Below, in pieces: positions 1 to 8,553 of a stretch of 64,000 nt of DNA. The notes beneath the pieces are model-generated. The model did no database searches, was not told the DNA's origin, and saw only the letters and a list, made by a program, of their open reading frames with translations. Source of the DNA: Nocardia terrae (GTDB lineage Bacteria > Actinomycetota > Actinomycetes > Mycobacteriales > Mycobacteriaceae); assembly GCF_009760405.1 (NCBI RefSeq), contig NZ_WRPP01000003.1:620001-684000 (forward strand), given 5' to 3'. Every line of letters starts with the position of its first letter. Positions within the stretch are counted from its first letter, which is position 1. Position numbers and translations under genes: made by a program.

Positions 1-1064
1 ACGCCGTCGCGTTCCAGCCGCAGGTCCCAGTGCAGTCGCCGCGCGTGGTGTTCCTGCACCACGAACCGATTCCCCGGTCCGGCGGCGGGCGGGCCCGGCG
101 GCACCGGTTCGGGCGTCCGCCGCGGATCGCGCAGGGAACGGTAGGTGTCGAGCCGGTCCGGAACCGGTTCGGGCAGAACCTGGTCCGGCTCTTCGGGCAG
201 CGGCTCGTCGAGCCCTGCCAGGAGATCCCCGTCTTCCTCCCACCGCCGCAGCACGTCTTCGAACCGTAAGTGCCGCAACCGCTTCGGCTTCTCGATCTCC
301 TCCCACGCCCGCGGCGCGGCGACCCACGGCTCGACCCGCCCGCGCAGCGAGTAGGGCGCGATGGTGGTCTTTGCCGGATTGTTCTGGCTCCAGTCCAGGA
401 ACACCTTCCCGCCCCGCGCGGCCTTGGACATAGTGGCCGTCACCAGCTCCGGCCGCAGCTGCTGCAGGTTCGTGGCCACCTGTTTGGCCACCGCCGAGGC
501 CCCGTTGGGCCCGAGCTTGCGATCCAGCGGCACATAGACGTGAATCCCCTTGGAGCCGCTGGTGACCGGGTACGCCGCCAACCCCACCTCGCGCACCACA
601 TCCCGCAGGATCAAGGCCACCTCGGCGCACTGCGCCAGCCCGGCCCCCGGACCGGGATCCAGATCGAAGACCAGGCGCGTGATGTCCCCCACCTCGGCGC
701 CGTCGAAACGCCATTGCGGCACATGCAGTTCCAGCGCCGCCTGCTGGCCCAGCCAGGCCATGCCCGCGACATTGTCGATGAGCGGATAAGTCACCGGCCG
801 GTCGGAATGTTGAACCGTCCTCCGCTCCAACCATTTCGGCGCGTGCTCGGCCAGATTCTTCTCGAAGAACGACTGCTCCTCGACCCCGTTCGGCCACCGC
901 TTGCGCGTCACGGGCCGCTCGGCGATATGCGGCAGCAAAGCGGGCGCGATCGCCGTGAAATAGTCGATGACCTCGCCTTTGGTGGTCCCGACGGCCGGAT
1001 ACAGCACTTTGTCGAGGTTGGTCAGCCCAACCTCGATACCCCCGAAATCCCTGCGGGACCCCAT
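1..1064 (-). CDS. ligD: ATP-dependent DNA ligase LigD, N-terminal part (3' end outside window)
   Basis: Bacterial NHEJ enzyme. The ATG at 1064 opens a frame running off the left edge, about 354 residues. Residues 1-290 are the primase-like polymerase domain, with the metal-binding pair D134 and D136 in FDLDPG and the motif TSGSKGIHVYVPL near 168-180. From about residue 335 the phosphoesterase domain begins (FVVQEHHARRLHWDLRLERD). The order POL then PE is that of mycobacterial LigD, so a C-terminal ligase domain should lie to the left, but this cannot be seen here. The LigD family works with Ku to fill, trim and seal double-strand breaks. Confidence 0.93.
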   Translation of the reverse strand, partial: MGSRRDFGGIEVGLTNLDKVLYPAVGTTKGEVIDYFTAIAPALLPHIAERPVTRKRWPNGVEEQSFFEKNLAEHAPKWLERRTVQHSDRPVTYPLIDNVAGMAWLGQQAALELHVPQWRFDGAEVGDITRLVFDLDPGPGAGLAQCAEVALILRDVVREVGLAAYPVTSGSKGIHVYVPLDRKLGPNGASAVAKQVATNLQQLRPELVTATMSKAARGGKVFLDWSQNNPAKTTIAPYSLRGRVEPWVAAPRAWEEIEKPKRLRHLRFEDVLRRWEEDGDLLAGLDEPLPEEPDQVLPEPVPDRLDTYRSLRDPRRTPEPVPPGPPAAGPGNRFVVQEHHARRLHWDLRLERDG

Positions 1065-1126
1065 AACAGCAGTCTAGGTCCGCCCACCGACAAATCCCCG
1101 TAACCTACAGAACCCGCGAAAAGCCA

Positions 1127-1176
1127 ACGGGCCGTTCGGGTCAGCAACGCCTCTCGCCTGCCTCCGAACGGCCCGT
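1127..1176 (-). terminator. Stem-loop after the Rv0909-like gene
   Basis: A 13-bp perfect stem (1127-1139 with 1164-1176, ACGGGCCGTTCGG arm) and a 24-nt loop lie between the stop at 1193 and the ligD start at 1064. There is no T-tract, so it may be an intrinsic terminator of the actinobacterial type. Confidence 0.5.
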
Positions 1177-1192
1177 GGAACGACCGGTACGA

Positions 1193-1504
1193 CTACTCCG
1201 CGGGCTTCTCGCCCTCGGGAGCGGGTTCCGGCGCCGCTTCCGGCGCCGGGGCGGGTTCGGCCGCCGCCTCGGCGGGTGCTGACTCCGCGGCCGCCTCGGC
1301 AGGAGCCTCGGCCGCCTGCTCGGTCGGAATGGCGTTCTTGACCGCCTCCGCGCCCTTGTCGATCTGGGAGGAGAATTTCCCCCCGGTCTTCTCGTCGATC
1401 ACCTGGCCGGCCTTGTCGACGGCCTGCTCAATCTTCTCGGCGTTCTGGGCCGCCACCTCTTTGCCCTTGCCGACCAAGCCTTTGAGCGTGTCCACGAAAC
1501 CCAC
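1193..1504 (-). CDS. Rv0909/MT0933-like antitoxin family small protein
   Basis: A 103-residue protein. Residues 1-55 (MGFVDTLKGLVGKGKEVAAQ, then an amphipathic helix with EKTGGKFSSQIDKG) match the MT0933-like antitoxin family, of which M. tuberculosis Rv0909 is a member. Residues 60-103 are a low-complexity A/P/E tail with no known role. The SRPBCC toxin found beside Rv0909 is absent: the neighbours are ligD and an MBL hydrolase. The antitoxin label is therefore a family name rather than a demonstrated function; a stress or structural role is equally possible. Confidence 0.7.
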   Translation of the reverse strand: MGFVDTLKGLVGKGKEVAAQNAEKIEQAVDKAGQVIDEKTGGKFSSQIDKGAEAVKNAIPTEQAAEAPAEAAAESAPAEAAAEPAPAPEAAPEPAPEGEKPAE

Positions 1505-1530
1505 AGCACTGCTCCTTCAATCTCGGTCCA

Positions 1531-2697
1531 TTATTGGCAAACATCTTCCCACCACGTCTCGCGTGGTGGCTGGGCAATCGCGTCTATCCGCTGCCCGGGC
1601 TTCGGCACGGCGATGCGTGTCCCCGCCTCGCGCGCCGCGTCCGCCAGCCGCCGCACCGGCTCCGACCAGCCGTGGAAGGCCAGATTGAAGGTGGCCCAGT
1701 GGATCGGCACCAGCAGTCCGTACTCCGGATCGCCGACACACAGATCGGCGTGGGAGCGCACCGCCTCCTCGGGGTTCATGTGCACATCGGGCCAGTGCCG
1801 GTCGTAGGCCCCGATGGGCAGCAACGTCAGGTCGAACGGGCCCAGCCGCGCGCCCGCCTCCGCGAACGCCTTGGTGTAGCCGGTGTCGCCGCCGAAGTAG
1901 ACGCGCCGGGTGGGACCGGCGATGGACCAGGATGCCCACAGCGTCGTATTGCGCACCAGACCGCGGCCGGAGAAGTGCCGGGCCTCCGCGCAGGTGATCA
2001 CCAGATCGGTGCCGTCACCGTGATCGCGCTCCAGCTCGGACAGCGAAACCGATGCCGCCCAATCCAATTCGACGATGCGCTGTTCGGGCACGTCCCAGTG
2101 CCGCAGATGCGCGCCGATGCCGATCGGCACGATGAACACGCAGTCCTGGCTGTCCACCAGGCCGATCACGGTGTCGCGATCGAGGTGGTCGTAGTGGTCG
2201 TGCGAGATGAGCACCGCGTCCAGCGGCGGCAACGCCGCCAGCGGCGAGGGCACCGGATGCAGCCGGGCCGGACCGATCAGCGGCGACGGCGAAACCCGTT
2301 CGCTCCACACCGGATCGGCCAGCACCCGATAGCCGTCCACCTCCATCAGGCAGGTGGCGTGCCCGTACCAGGTGACCGCCAGATCCGCGGCCTGCGCGGG
2401 CAGCTCGGGCGTCACCAGCGGGATCTCGCCCGGCGGGCGGCCGTTGTTGCGCTGGGTGACCAGCTGATACATCAGCTCGACCGGGGAACCGGTGATCTGA
2501 CTGCTCGGCTCCGTGTTGTGGAACTGCCGATTGCGATAGGACGCCGACCCGTGCGCGGTCGGCGCGATCGCGGAGATGGACGCGCCCATGGCGGAGGGAA
2601 TCCCCCACGCCGCCCGGACCAACCAGGAAATACCGAATGCACCCGCAGCCATACCTACCAGTTTCCGCGTCTTCGCGGTCGCGCGCTGCCCGTTCAT
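1531..2697 (-). CDS. MBL-fold metallohydrolase (NAPE-PLD/UlaG-like)
   Basis: A 388-residue metallo-beta-lactamase-fold hydrolase. It has an N-terminal hydrophobic anchor (about residues 11-40) and the metal motif SHDHYDHLD near 163-171, followed by ARHFSGRG, GGDTGY and the late histidine in PIHWATF. The pattern resembles N-acyl-phosphatidylethanolamine phospholipase D-like proteins and M. tuberculosis Rv0906. The start ATG at 2697 overlaps the stop of the enoyl-CoA hydratase gene (ATGA at 2694-2697), so the two are translationally coupled, as Rv0905-Rv0906 are adjacent in M. tuberculosis. Inference: it acts on a membrane lipid or acyl substrate. Confidence 0.88.
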   Translation of the reverse strand: MNGQRATAKTRKLVGMAAGAFGISWLVRAAWGIPSAMGASISAIAPTAHGSASYRNRQFHNTEPSSQITGSPVELMYQLVTQRNNGRPPGEIPLVTPELPAQAADLAVTWYGHATCLMEVDGYRVLADPVWSERVSPSPLIGPARLHPVPSPLAALPPLDAVLISHDHYDHLDRDTVIGLVDSQDCVFIVPIGIGAHLRHWDVPEQRIVELDWAASVSLSELERDHGDGTDLVITCAEARHFSGRGLVRNTTLWASWSIAGPTRRVYFGGDTGYTKAFAEAGARLGPFDLTLLPIGAYDRHWPDVHMNPEEAVRSHADLCVGDPEYGLLVPIHWATFNLAFHGWSEPVRRLADAAREAGTRIAVPKPGQRIDAIAQPPRETWWEDVCQ

Positions 2698-3419
2698 CGG
2701 CCCTCGAACTTCGCGGGCCGCTTCTGCTGGCGCGCCGCGCGCGCCTCCTGCGCGTCGTCGCTCTGCCACGCCGCGTCCAGGGCCGCGGACTGCTCGGCGG
2801 TGTCGGGGCCGCGGGTGTCGTCGTCGTTGAAGACCAGCTTCATGTGCCGCAGCGACAGCGGCGCGAGCTCGGCGATCTGCTTGGCCCAGGCCTGTGCGTC
2901 GGCCAGCGTGCCGATCTTGTTGGCGAAGCCGAAGGTGTAGGCGTCCGCGGCCGAGACCCGCTCCGCGCCCAGCAGAATGGTGCGCGCCGGACCGGGTCCG
3001 ATCAGGTTCGACAGCCGCCGCACGGTCCAACGGTCAACGGAGATACCGAGTTTCGCGGCCGGAACGGCGATGAACGAGTCCGGCGTCATGACCCGTAGGT
3101 CCGACGCCAGCGATAGCTGCACCCCCGCGCCCAGCGCCCCGCCGTTGATCGCCGCGATCACCGGCACCGGAATGGTCTCGATGGTGCGCAGCATGCCCAT
3201 CAGACCGTTGAGGAAACGGTCCGAATACACCCCGTCCAGATCCGCGCCGGCGCTGAAGATCGGTCCCTGGCCGGTCAGCACGATCACCCGCGCCGAGGTC
3301 GCGGCCTCCTCGAGTGCTGCCCGCAGCAGGCCGATGAGCTCCTCGTTCAGGGCGTTCCGGCGATCCGGACGCTGCAGTTCGATGGTCACGACCTCGCCAT
3401 CGCGGCTGACTTCCAGCAT
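2694..3419 (-). CDS. echA6: Enoyl-CoA hydratase/isomerase family protein, EchA6-like
   Basis: Crotonase-fold protein of 241 residues. The substrate-binding segments are FSAGADLDG and NGGALGAGVQLSLASDLRV, the oxyanion-hole regions of the family. The ending RPAKFEGR closely resembles the C-terminus of M. tuberculosis EchA6 (Rv0905). The start chosen is ATG 3419, because GGAAGGGACAG lies directly upstream; a longer frame to 3446 lacks such a site. EchA6 is known as an acyl-CoA binding, probably non-catalytic partner of mycolic-acid export (MmpL3). Whether this copy keeps hydratase activity cannot be told. It is coupled to the downstream MBL gene. Confidence 0.88.
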   Translation of the reverse strand: MLEVSRDGEVVTIELQRPDRRNALNEELIGLLRAALEEAATSARVIVLTGQGPIFSAGADLDGVYSDRFLNGLMGMLRTIETIPVPVIAAINGGALGAGVQLSLASDLRVMTPDSFIAVPAAKLGISVDRWTVRRLSNLIGPGPARTILLGAERVSAADAYTFGFANKIGTLADAQAWAKQIAELAPLSLRHMKLVFNDDDTRGPDTAEQSAALDAAWQSDDAQEARAARQQKRPAKFEGR

Positions 3420-3499
3420 CTGTCCCTTCCCCACTGTGCAACTCACCTGCGCTACTTACATGATCGGCCTTCACTCTAAGTGGGCGTACCGTCGGGTCC

Positions 3500-4630
3500 G
3501 TGACTGCAACACCCGATGTCGACATCCTTGTGATCGGGGCGGGGCAGGCCGGATTGTCGGTCGGCTACCACCTGCACCGCCTCGGATTACGGCCGGAGCG
3601 GGATTTCCTGATCGTCGACCACTACCCCGCCGCCGGCGGCGCGTGGCAGTTCCGTTGGCCGTCACTGACATTGAGCACCGTCAACCGGGTGCACGACCTG
3701 CCGGGCATGTCCTTCGAGGAGACCCTGCCCGGGGGCTCGGAGAACGCGCAGGCCGCCACGGCCGTGCCGCACTACTTCGAGCTCTACGAGAAGCGCTTCG
3801 ACCTGCGGGTGCACCGGCCGGTGTCGGTGACCGTGGTGTGCGACCGCGCCACCTCGCTCACCTGCCCGAATCAGGAGGTCGACGGGCTGCTGCACGCCGA
3901 GCTCAAGCCGGGCGAGGCCGTGAAGGTGCGGGGACTGGTGAACGCCACCGGCACCTGGGACAAGCCGTTCATTCCCTATTACCGGGGCGCGGAGACCTTC
4001 GCGGGCCGCCAGCTGCACGCCCACGACTACCGCACCGCCATGGAGTTCGACGGCAAGCACGTGGTCGTGGTGGGCGGCGGCATCACCGCCATCCAACTGC
4101 TGGACGAGATTTCGCAGGTGACCGACACCACCTGGGTGACCCGGCGCGAACCCGTCTTCCGCCGAGGGCAATTCGCGCCCGAGGACGGCCGCGCGGCCGT
4201 GGCCATGGTGGAAGACCGTGTGCGGCGCGGACTTCCGCCCGGCTCGGTGGTCTCGGTGACCGGGCTGCGGGAGGATCCGCGGGTGAAGGCCATGCAGGCC
4301 CGGGGCGTGCTGGAGCGTCACCCCATGTTCGACCGCATCGAACCCGACGGAATCCGTTGGGCGGACGGCACTTTCCAGCGCGCCGACGTCATCCTGTGGG
4401 CCACCGGATTCCGCAGCTCCCTCGACCATCTGGCCCCGCTGCGACTACGCGGGCCGGGCGGCGGCATCAAGATGGCCGGCCGCCTGGCCACCCAGGTCGA
4501 CGCCGATCCGCGCATCCACCTGATCGGCTACGGCCCCTCCGCCAGCACCATCGGCGCGAACCGCGCGGGCCGCGCGGCCGCCGTCGAACTGACCTCCTAC
4601 CTGGGCATGCCCACGCACGCGGCGGAGTGA
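3500..4630 (+). CDS. FAD-dependent oxidoreductase (flavin monooxygenase-like)
   Basis: A 376-residue two-dinucleotide-binding flavoprotein. The FAD Rossmann motif is GAGQAGLSVGYHL (about 13-25), and a second GxGxxx motif, VVVGGGITAIQLL (about 189-201), would bind NAD(P)H. Further C-terminal motifs are ILWATGFRSSL and HLIGYGPSAS. The architecture is that of CzcO/YwnB-type putative monooxygenases; the substrate is unknown. Start GTG 3500. It is transcribed divergently from echA6 with about 80 bp between starts, and converges with the aldo-keto reductase gene. Confidence 0.85.
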   Translation: MTATPDVDILVIGAGQAGLSVGYHLHRLGLRPERDFLIVDHYPAAGGAWQFRWPSLTLSTVNRVHDLPGMSFEETLPGGSENAQAATAVPHYFELYEKRFDLRVHRPVSVTVVCDRATSLTCPNQEVDGLLHAELKPGEAVKVRGLVNATGTWDKPFIPYYRGAETFAGRQLHAHDYRTAMEFDGKHVVVVGGGITAIQLLDEISQVTDTTWVTRREPVFRRGQFAPEDGRAAVAMVEDRVRRGLPPGSVVSVTGLREDPRVKAMQARGVLERHPMFDRIEPDGIRWADGTFQRADVILWATGFRSSLDHLAPLRLRGPGGGIKMAGRLATQVDADPRIHLIGYGPSASTIGANRAGRAAAVELTSYLGMPTHAAE

Positions 4631-4651
4631 ACGCCGGCGGGGTCGGCCATA

Positions 4652-5512
4652 TCAGGCGGGCGCGTCCATATCCATCAGGTCGGGATCCGCGCCCTGCCGC
4701 GCGTTCTTGTCGATCCCGGCGATCTGGGTCATCTCCCGCCCGGTGAGCTCGAAGTCGAACACCGCCAGGTTCTCCGCCATACGCGCGGGCGTCATGGACT
4801 TCGGAATGGCCACATTCCCGAGCTGCATGTGCCAGCGCAGGATGATCTGCGCCGGAGTGCGCCCGAGCTTGTCGGCCAGCGCGATGATCACCGAGTCGTT
4901 GAACTCGGCCCCGCGCCCCAGCGGACTCCACGCCTCGGTCACGATGCCGTGCGCGGCGTGGAAGGCCCGCAGCTCCGACTGCGCGTAATACGGGTGCAGC
5001 TCAACCTGATTGACGGCCGGGACCTCCCCCGTCTCCCCGATCACCCGTTCCAGATGCGCCCGCGTGAAATTGGAGACGCCGATCGAGACCACCCGCCCCT
5101 GCCGCTTGAGCGCCTGCAACGCCCGGAAGGTGTCGACGTACAGATCGGCCGACGGCAGCGGCCAGTGGATGAGATACAGATCGATGGTGTCCAGACCCAG
5201 CCGCTTCGCGCTGGCGTCGAAGGCGCGCATGGCCGCGTCGTATCCGTGGTCGGCGTTCCACAGCTTGGTGGTGACGAAGACCTCATCGCGCGGCAGCCCG
5301 GACTCCCGCACGGCCCGGCCCACTTCCTCCTCGTTGCCGTAGAAGGAGGCGGTGTCGAGACTGCGGTACCCGAGCTCGAGGGCCGTCGAAATGGTGCCGG
5401 CAGCCTCATCCCCGGCAATCTTGTACACACCGAACCCGAGCTTCGGCATGATCTGTCCGTCACCCAGGACGATCGCGGGGATCGCGCTGGTCTCACTGCG
5501 GTACGTCACCAT
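4652..5512 (-). CDS. Aldo/keto reductase (AKR5-like)
   Basis: A 286-residue NADPH-dependent carbonyl reductase. The catalytic tetrad can be read in order: D of SLDTASFYGNE, Y of the same segment, K in VTTKLWNADH and H in YLIHWPLP. GVSNFTRAHLERV and the C-terminal AIPKSMTPARMAENL form the cofactor pocket. It is of the 2,5-diketo-D-gluconate reductase type, like many actinobacterial general-purpose aldo/keto reductases. It stands alone between a convergent FAD oxidoreductase and accD3, so the substrate cannot be inferred from context. Confidence 0.9.
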   Translation of the reverse strand: MVTYRSETSAIPAIVLGDGQIMPKLGFGVYKIAGDEAAGTISTALELGYRSLDTASFYGNEEEVGRAVRESGLPRDEVFVTTKLWNADHGYDAAMRAFDASAKRLGLDTIDLYLIHWPLPSADLYVDTFRALQALKRQGRVVSIGVSNFTRAHLERVIGETGEVPAVNQVELHPYYAQSELRAFHAAHGIVTEAWSPLGRGAEFNDSVIIALADKLGRTPAQIILRWHMQLGNVAIPKSMTPARMAENLAVFDFELTGREMTQIAGIDKNARQGADPDLMDMDAPA

Positions 5513-5572
5513 TCCGACCGTAGCAAATCAGACAAGCCAGTTAATTCTCAGCACGCCAGCGATCTCACCTGA

Positions 5573-7138
5573 TCAGGACGGAAGACCCAAGCGCCGATAA
5601 CGCCGATGTCGCTGCTCGCGGAGCTTCGCCATCGGCAGCGCCGTCAGCCCGGCCAGCTCCTCGGCGATCGCCTCCACCATTCGCAAGGCGAAGTCCACCG
5701 GTTCCTCGGCGGCGTCCGGATATTCGTGGACGATGCGGTCGACGATGCCGTCCGCCTCCATGTCCACCGCACGAATCCGCTGGGCGGCGGCCACGTGCGG
5801 GGCGTGCCCGGTATCGCGGTACACGATGGCGCTGGCCCCCTCCGGCGGCAGCGGGGCCAGCCAGCCATTGGCGGCCGCCAGCACGCGGTCGGCGGGCAAC
5901 AGGGCCAGCGCGCCGCCACCGCTGCCCTGGCCCAGCAGCACCGAGACCGTGGGCGTGTCCAGCGTGACGAGATCGGCCAGACAGCGCGCGATCTCGGGAG
6001 CCAGGCCGCGCTCCTCCGCCTCGCGCGACAGCGCCGCGCCCGCGGTGTCGATCACCAGGACCAGCGGCACGCGCAGCTCGGCGGCCAACGCCATACTGCG
6101 CCGCGCTTCCCGCAGGGCCGCCGGACCCATGGTGTGCTCGGGCGACTGGCCCGCGCGATCGTGGCCGAAGACCACGCACGGCTGACCGCGGAAGCGCGCC
6201 AGCGCGTGCACCACGGTCCGGTCCAGTTCGCCTTGTCCGGTGCCGGACAACGGAACTCGGTCGGTGACGTGCCGCAGCAGCTCACGAATGCCCGGGCGAT
6301 CGGCCCGCCGCGAGATCAGCACGGTCTGCCAGGCGTGCACCTCGGGGGTGTCGAGCACGGCGAGGCCGCCGCGCTCCTGAGGACCGGCGAGGAACGATCC
6401 CCGGCCGGGCGGCGTTGCGTCGCTGACGTTTCGAGGCAGCGGCGCGGGAGCATCGCAGAGGACGGCGAGGGTCCGGTGCACGATGCGACGGAAGACCCGC
6501 ACGGGCACCACACCGTCGATAACCCCGTTGCGGTAAAGGTTTTCGGCCGTCTGCACGCCGTCGGGGAACTTCTTGCCGTAGAGCGCCTTGTACACTCGCG
6601 GCCCCAGAAAGCCGACCAGCGCGCCCGGTTCGGCGAAAGTCATGTGCCCCAACGATCCCCACGAGGCGAACACCCCACCCATGGTCGGATCGCGCAGATA
6701 CACCAGATACGGATGCCCTGCCGCCTTGTGCGTCGCGATGGCCCCGGCGACCTTCACCATCTGCACGAAAGCGACTGTGCCCTCCTGCATTCGGGTACCG
6801 CCGGAGGTGGGCGAGGCGAGCAGCGGCAGACCCAGCTCGGTCGCGCGCTCCACCGCCGTCACGATGCGCTCGGCCGCGGCGACGCCGATCGACCCCGCGA
6901 GAAACGCGAATTCGCACGCGATCACGGCGACCCGCCGTCCGCGCAGCAACCCCTCCCCGGTGAGCACCGCTTCATCGATACCCGCCGTTGCCGCAGCAGA
7001 AAGCAACTCACGGCGATACTCCGGCGATGCCGGTACGTCGACCGGTGGCCGATCCCAGCTCACGAAGGAACCGGGATCGAGCAATTCGCCGAGCAGCTCC
7101 CGCGCCGAGGTCTTCACGGGCGCGAGCTTAACCGGCAC
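5573..7138 (-). CDS. accD3: Acyl-CoA carboxylase carboxyltransferase subunit, AccD3-like
   Basis: A 521-residue protein joining beta-type and alpha-type carboxyltransferase halves. The N-half has TSGGTRMQEGTVAFVQMVKV and the C-half VIDTAGAALSREAEERG and LLGQGSGGGALALLPADRVL, the acyl-CoA and biotin-site segments. The fused form matches M. tuberculosis AccD3 (Rv0904c), which also sits next to prrAB/echA6 genes. GTG 7138 is used; an in-frame GTG 21 bases further in is an alternative. It follows the conservon GTPase by only 36 bases on the same strand, so it may share its transcript. Confidence 0.88.
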   Translation of the reverse strand: MPVKLAPVKTSARELLGELLDPGSFVSWDRPPVDVPASPEYRRELLSAAATAGIDEAVLTGEGLLRGRRVAVIACEFAFLAGSIGVAAAERIVTAVERATELGLPLLASPTSGGTRMQEGTVAFVQMVKVAGAIATHKAAGHPYLVYLRDPTMGGVFASWGSLGHMTFAEPGALVGFLGPRVYKALYGKKFPDGVQTAENLYRNGVIDGVVPVRVFRRIVHRTLAVLCDAPAPLPRNVSDATPPGRGSFLAGPQERGGLAVLDTPEVHAWQTVLISRRADRPGIRELLRHVTDRVPLSGTGQGELDRTVVHALARFRGQPCVVFGHDRAGQSPEHTMGPAALREARRSMALAAELRVPLVLVIDTAGAALSREAEERGLAPEIARCLADLVTLDTPTVSVLLGQGSGGGALALLPADRVLAAANGWLAPLPPEGASAIVYRDTGHAPHVAAAQRIRAVDMEADGIVDRIVHEYPDAAEEPVDFALRMVEAIAEELAGLTALPMAKLREQRHRRYRRLGLPS

Positions 7139-7174
7139 CGTCGCGGCTACGGCCGACGGCGGTGGCCGGGTGTG

Positions 7175-7777
7175 TCAGTAGCCCTGGACTACCTTGCGCA
7201 GTGCGTATTCGGTGACCGCGACCAGCGCGCCCTTCACCGGCTCCCGGCGACGAGCATCGATGGAGAGGATCGGCACGTCCGCCGGCACCGCGAGAGCCTG
7301 GCGAATGTCCTCGACCGGATACCGTGGCGCATCATCGAATTCGTTGATGGCCACCAGGAAGGGTAGGTTGCGCGCCTCGAAGTAGTCGACGGCGGCGAAA
7401 CTGTCCTCCAACCGGCGGGTGTCGACCAGCACCACCGCGCCGATGGCGCCCTTGATCAGGTCGTCCCACATGAACCAGAAGCGGTACTGGCCCGGCGTAC
7501 CGAACAGATACAGCACCAGGTCATCGGCCAGGCTGATACGGCCGAAGTCCATGGCCACCGTGGTGGTGGCCTTCGACGGGACCCCGGTCAGGGAGTCCAC
7601 GCCCACACTGGCATTGGTCACCAAAGCCTCGGTGCGCAGCGGAACGATCTCCGACACAGCACCGACCAGGGTGGTCTTGCCGACACCGAAACCACCGGCC
7701 ACGACGATCTTGGCCGACGTGGGCTTGCTGGTGCGCGTGTCGACCTGTGTCGTCGAATCAAATACGCCGGAGTCCAC
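7175..7777 (-). CDS. Conservon GTP-binding protein (CvnD-like)
   Basis: A 200-residue small Ras-like G protein. The Walker A motif is GGFGVGKTTLVGAV (about 28-41), the switch II region LFGTPGQYRFW, and AINEFDD takes the place of NKxD. These are the marks of the Rv3362c/CvnD family, the last member of actinobacterial conservons. Its start overlaps the end of the DUF742 gene by 20 bases (7758-7777), indicating one operon. Known of the family: it acts with a membrane sensor kinase, a roadblock protein and a DUF742 protein as a membrane-associated signalling complex. Confidence 0.92.
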   Translation of the reverse strand: MDSGVFDSTTQVDTRTSKPTSAKIVVAGGFGVGKTTLVGAVSEIVPLRTEALVTNASVGVDSLTGVPSKATTTVAMDFGRISLADDLVLYLFGTPGQYRFWFMWDDLIKGAIGAVVLVDTRRLEDSFAAVDYFEARNLPFLVAINEFDDAPRYPVEDIRQALAVPADVPILSIDARRREPVKGALVAVTEYALRKVVQGY

Positions 7778-8132
7778 TGAGAACCCTTTCGATCAGCTCG
7801 CGACGTTCATCGTCGCTGGAATCGTCTTTCAAAGTCGCCGATACCCGCACATGGCCGGCATCGATGAGGTCGGCGACCAGCACCCGCGCCACACCGAGCG
7901 GGATGCCCAGACGCGCGGCCACCTCGGCGACCGACGGCGATTCTCTGCACAACTCCACGATTGACGTCTCGATATTGGTGAGTTCGAACTGCCGCTCGAG
8001 GGCGACCGGATGCGATGCGACGAGCGCCTCCAAGGCGAGCTCCACCTTCGGCCGGGTGCGACCGGCCGTCAGTGAATAGGGGCGAACCAAGCTCGGTTCG
8101 GCGCTCCCAACGCGTTCGTTGTCTATGTCCAT
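7758..8132 (-). CDS. DUF742 protein (CvnC-like)
   Basis: A 124-residue protein with the DUF742 hallmarks: SLVRPYSLTAGRTRP near the N-terminus and a winged-helix-like segment SVAEVAARLGIPLGVARVLVADL at about 68-90, ending in LIERVLSGLRRI. It is the third gene of the conservon, 7 bases after the roadblock gene and overlapping the GTPase gene. The family resembles a DNA-binding fold, but in conservons it is described as a component of the kinase-GTPase complex. No direct DNA target can be read here. Confidence 0.92.
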   Translation of the reverse strand: MDIDNERVGSAEPSLVRPYSLTAGRTRPKVELALEALVASHPVALERQFELTNIETSIVELCRESPSVAEVAARLGIPLGVARVLVADLIDAGHVRVSATLKDDSSDDERRELIERVLSGLRRI

Positions 8133-8139
8133 CCCGCCA

Positions 8140-8553
8140 TCAGGAACCCATCGTGACGCGAGGTGTGGCCTGCACCGTCTGGCCCACTCGCTCGACCAAC
8201 AACGCCATCTCGTAGCCCACCTGGCCGATGTCGCACGACGTATTCGTCAGCACCGCAAGGTAAGAGCCATCGCCGACCGCCATGAGCAGCAGGTAGCCGT
8301 GTTCCATCTCGACCACCGACTGCAACACGGTGCCGCCCTCGAACAAGTTCGACACACCCACCGAGAGGCTCGCGAGCCCCGCGGTCACCGCGGACAGCTG
8401 TTCGGCACGGTCCACGGGCAGCTGCGCACTCGCGGCCATCAGCAGGCCGTCAGCGGATACCAGGACCGCGTGCGCAACGCCGGGAACCTCATTGGCGAAG
8501 TTCGAAACCAGCCAATCCAGCTGACGCTTCGTACCACCTAGATCGGGGTTCAT
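8140..8553 (-). CDS. Roadblock/LC7 domain protein (CvnB-like)
   Basis: A 137-residue roadblock/LC7 protein. Key segments are LDWLVSNFANEVPGVAHAVLVSADGLLMA, GLASLSVGVSNLFEGG and MEHGYLLLMAVGDGSYLAVL. Roadblock proteins act as regulators, often GTPase-activating, of small G proteins such as the CvnD partner encoded 360 bases downstream. The ATG overlaps the kinase stop codon (ATGA at 8550-8553), showing translational coupling to the conservon kinase. Confidence 0.94.
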   Translation of the reverse strand: MNPDLGGTKRQLDWLVSNFANEVPGVAHAVLVSADGLLMAASAQLPVDRAEQLSAVTAGLASLSVGVSNLFEGGTVLQSVVEMEHGYLLLMAVGDGSYLAVLTNTSCDIGQVGYEMALLVERVGQTVQATPRVTMGS

